64,000 bases of DNA, from assembly GCF_037890675.1 (NCBI RefSeq), contig NZ_CP149574.1, forward strand, positions 930,001-994,000. The letters are read 5' to 3'. Below are positions 63,420 through 64,000 of this stretch, piece by piece. Origin of the DNA: Methylovirgula sp. 4M-Z18 (lineage in GTDB: Bacteria > Pseudomonadota > Alphaproteobacteria > Rhizobiales > Beijerinckiaceae). Under the pieces are notes generated by a model that saw nothing but the letters and a program-made list of their open reading frames with translations, was not told the origin of the DNA and made no database searches. The position numbers and the translations under genes are program-made. Each line of letters starts with the position of its first letter. Position 1 is the first letter of the stretch.

Positions 63420-64000
63420 ATGAACTGGCGCGCCTTGCTCCTTCGCCACGAAACGGTTCTCGCTTTGCTGCTCGCGGCGGGACTCGCCTTCTTGTCCTCG
63501 GCCTCGGACAGATTCCTCACGCTCGACAACATTCTCAACCAGGCCCGGCTGATGACGGAAGTCGGTCTGATCGCGCTGGCCATGACCTTCGTGATCGTCA
63601 CCGGCGGTATCGATCTTTCCGTTGGCTCTATCGTCGGCGTCGTCGCTATTCTGCTCGGGGTGCTTTGGCAGAATGTCGGCCTGCCGCTGCCGCTCGCCAT
63701 CGTGCTGGCGCTTGCCATCGGTACGCTTTGCGGCCTCGTGAATGGCCTCATCATCACCCGATTCAAAGTGCCACCGTTGATCGCGACGCTGGCGACATTG
63801 GCGCTTTATCGCGGCCTTGCCGAAGGCATCAGCCAGGCGCGCTCCGTGCGCGGCTATCCCGATTGGTTCCTGGTGTTCGGCCAGGGCCAGATGATGGGCA
63901 TTCCCGTGCAGGTCTGGCTGTTGATCGCGGCTGCTATTCTAGCGGCTTGTATCCTGGGCTTGAGCGTTTTCGGCCGGTCCACGTATGCAATTGGTTCGAA
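63420..64000 (+). CDS. Second sugar ABC importer permease (partial, runs off the window)
   Basis: Only 193 codons are inside. It starts ATG 63420 behind a perfect GGAGG, nine bases after the first permease. The product begins MNWRALLLRHETVLALLLAAG, and IVTGGIDLSVGSIVGVVAILL is the CUT2 permease signature, followed by more transmembrane segments. It is a paralogue of the preceding permease, most like RhaQ/LsrD by position. The substrate-binding protein gene has not appeared yet and is expected downstream. Confidence 0.9.
   Translation, partial: MNWRALLLRHETVLALLLAAGLAFLSSASDRFLTLDNILNQARLMTEVGLIALAMTFVIVTGGIDLSVGSIVGVVAILLGVLWQNVGLPLPLAIVLALAIGTLCGLVNGLIITRFKVPPLIATLATLALYRGLAEGISQARSVRGYPDWFLVFGQGQMMGIPVQVWLLIAAAILAACILGLSVFGRSTYAIGS

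Overview
The window looks like a chromosome segment of an alphaproteobacterium of the order Hyphomicrobiales (Rhizobiales). Evidence: an AccD without the zinc ribbon, a DivL-type kinase with tyrosine at the phospho-acceptor site next to ahcY, a TsaE-AmgK fusion followed by a MurU-type gene, addB-addA-trxA, trpFBA-accD-folC, ihfB-lapA, and RIME-like palindromic repeats. The family is uncertain; a Beijerinckiaceae-like host is only a guess. No rRNA, tRNA, CRISPR array, integrase or complete insertion sequence was recognised.

Region 1 (about 1-13.7 kb) is an accessory betaine-catabolism cluster whose base composition looks visibly less GC-rich than the rest. It has a Rieske oxygenase and its flavin/ferredoxin reductase (betaine N-demethylase type), a LysR regulator, an N-methylproline-demethylase-type flavoprotein paired with a DddQ-like DMSP-lyase cupin, and then a long plus-strand operon: TetR regulator, pyrroline-5-carboxylate-reductase homologue, ProU-type betaine ABC transporter (binding protein, permease, ATPase), a remnant of a DUF3422 gene, a second trimethylamine/dimethylglycine-dehydrogenase-like flavoprotein, and an Ldh/DpkA-family reductase. 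The simplest reading is uptake of proline betaine (stachydrine) or a related betaine, stepwise N-demethylation, and reductive clean-up to proline. The cupin suggests that DMSP may also be a substrate. The cluster ends in about 0.6 kb of debris holding a small ORF with an excellent ribosome binding site and two inverted repeats built from the same half-site.

Region 2 (14.1-54.2 kb) is GC-rich core genome: radC, map, transporters, a NlpC/P60 endopeptidase, argG, a signal peptide peptidase, ihfB, lapA, an FtrA-type regulator divergent from a rhodanese, the trpFBA-accD-folC operon, ahcY, divL-type kinase, tsaE-amgK, murU-like, addB, addA, trxA, nth, an Ada-like methyltransferase, a MogA-like protein, a leaderless ArsR-SRPBCC-MAPEG group, and an M48 lipoprotein. 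Two 107-bp copies of a three-hairpin repeat (47.3 and 54.2 kb) differ only in loops and in one compensated base pair.

Region 3 (54.3-64 kb) has a hydroxynitrile-lyase-like cupin and then a divergent sugar-catabolism locus. The minus-strand operon is FGGY kinase, class II aldolase, second FGGY kinase, HAD hydrolase. Divergent from it are a DeoR regulator and an RbsA/RbsC-type ABC importer (ATPase, two permeases, the second running off the end), whose ATPase gene is preceded by a translationally coupled 19-codon leader ORF. The sugar is not identifiable; a deoxy-sugar such as rhamnose or fucose fits best.
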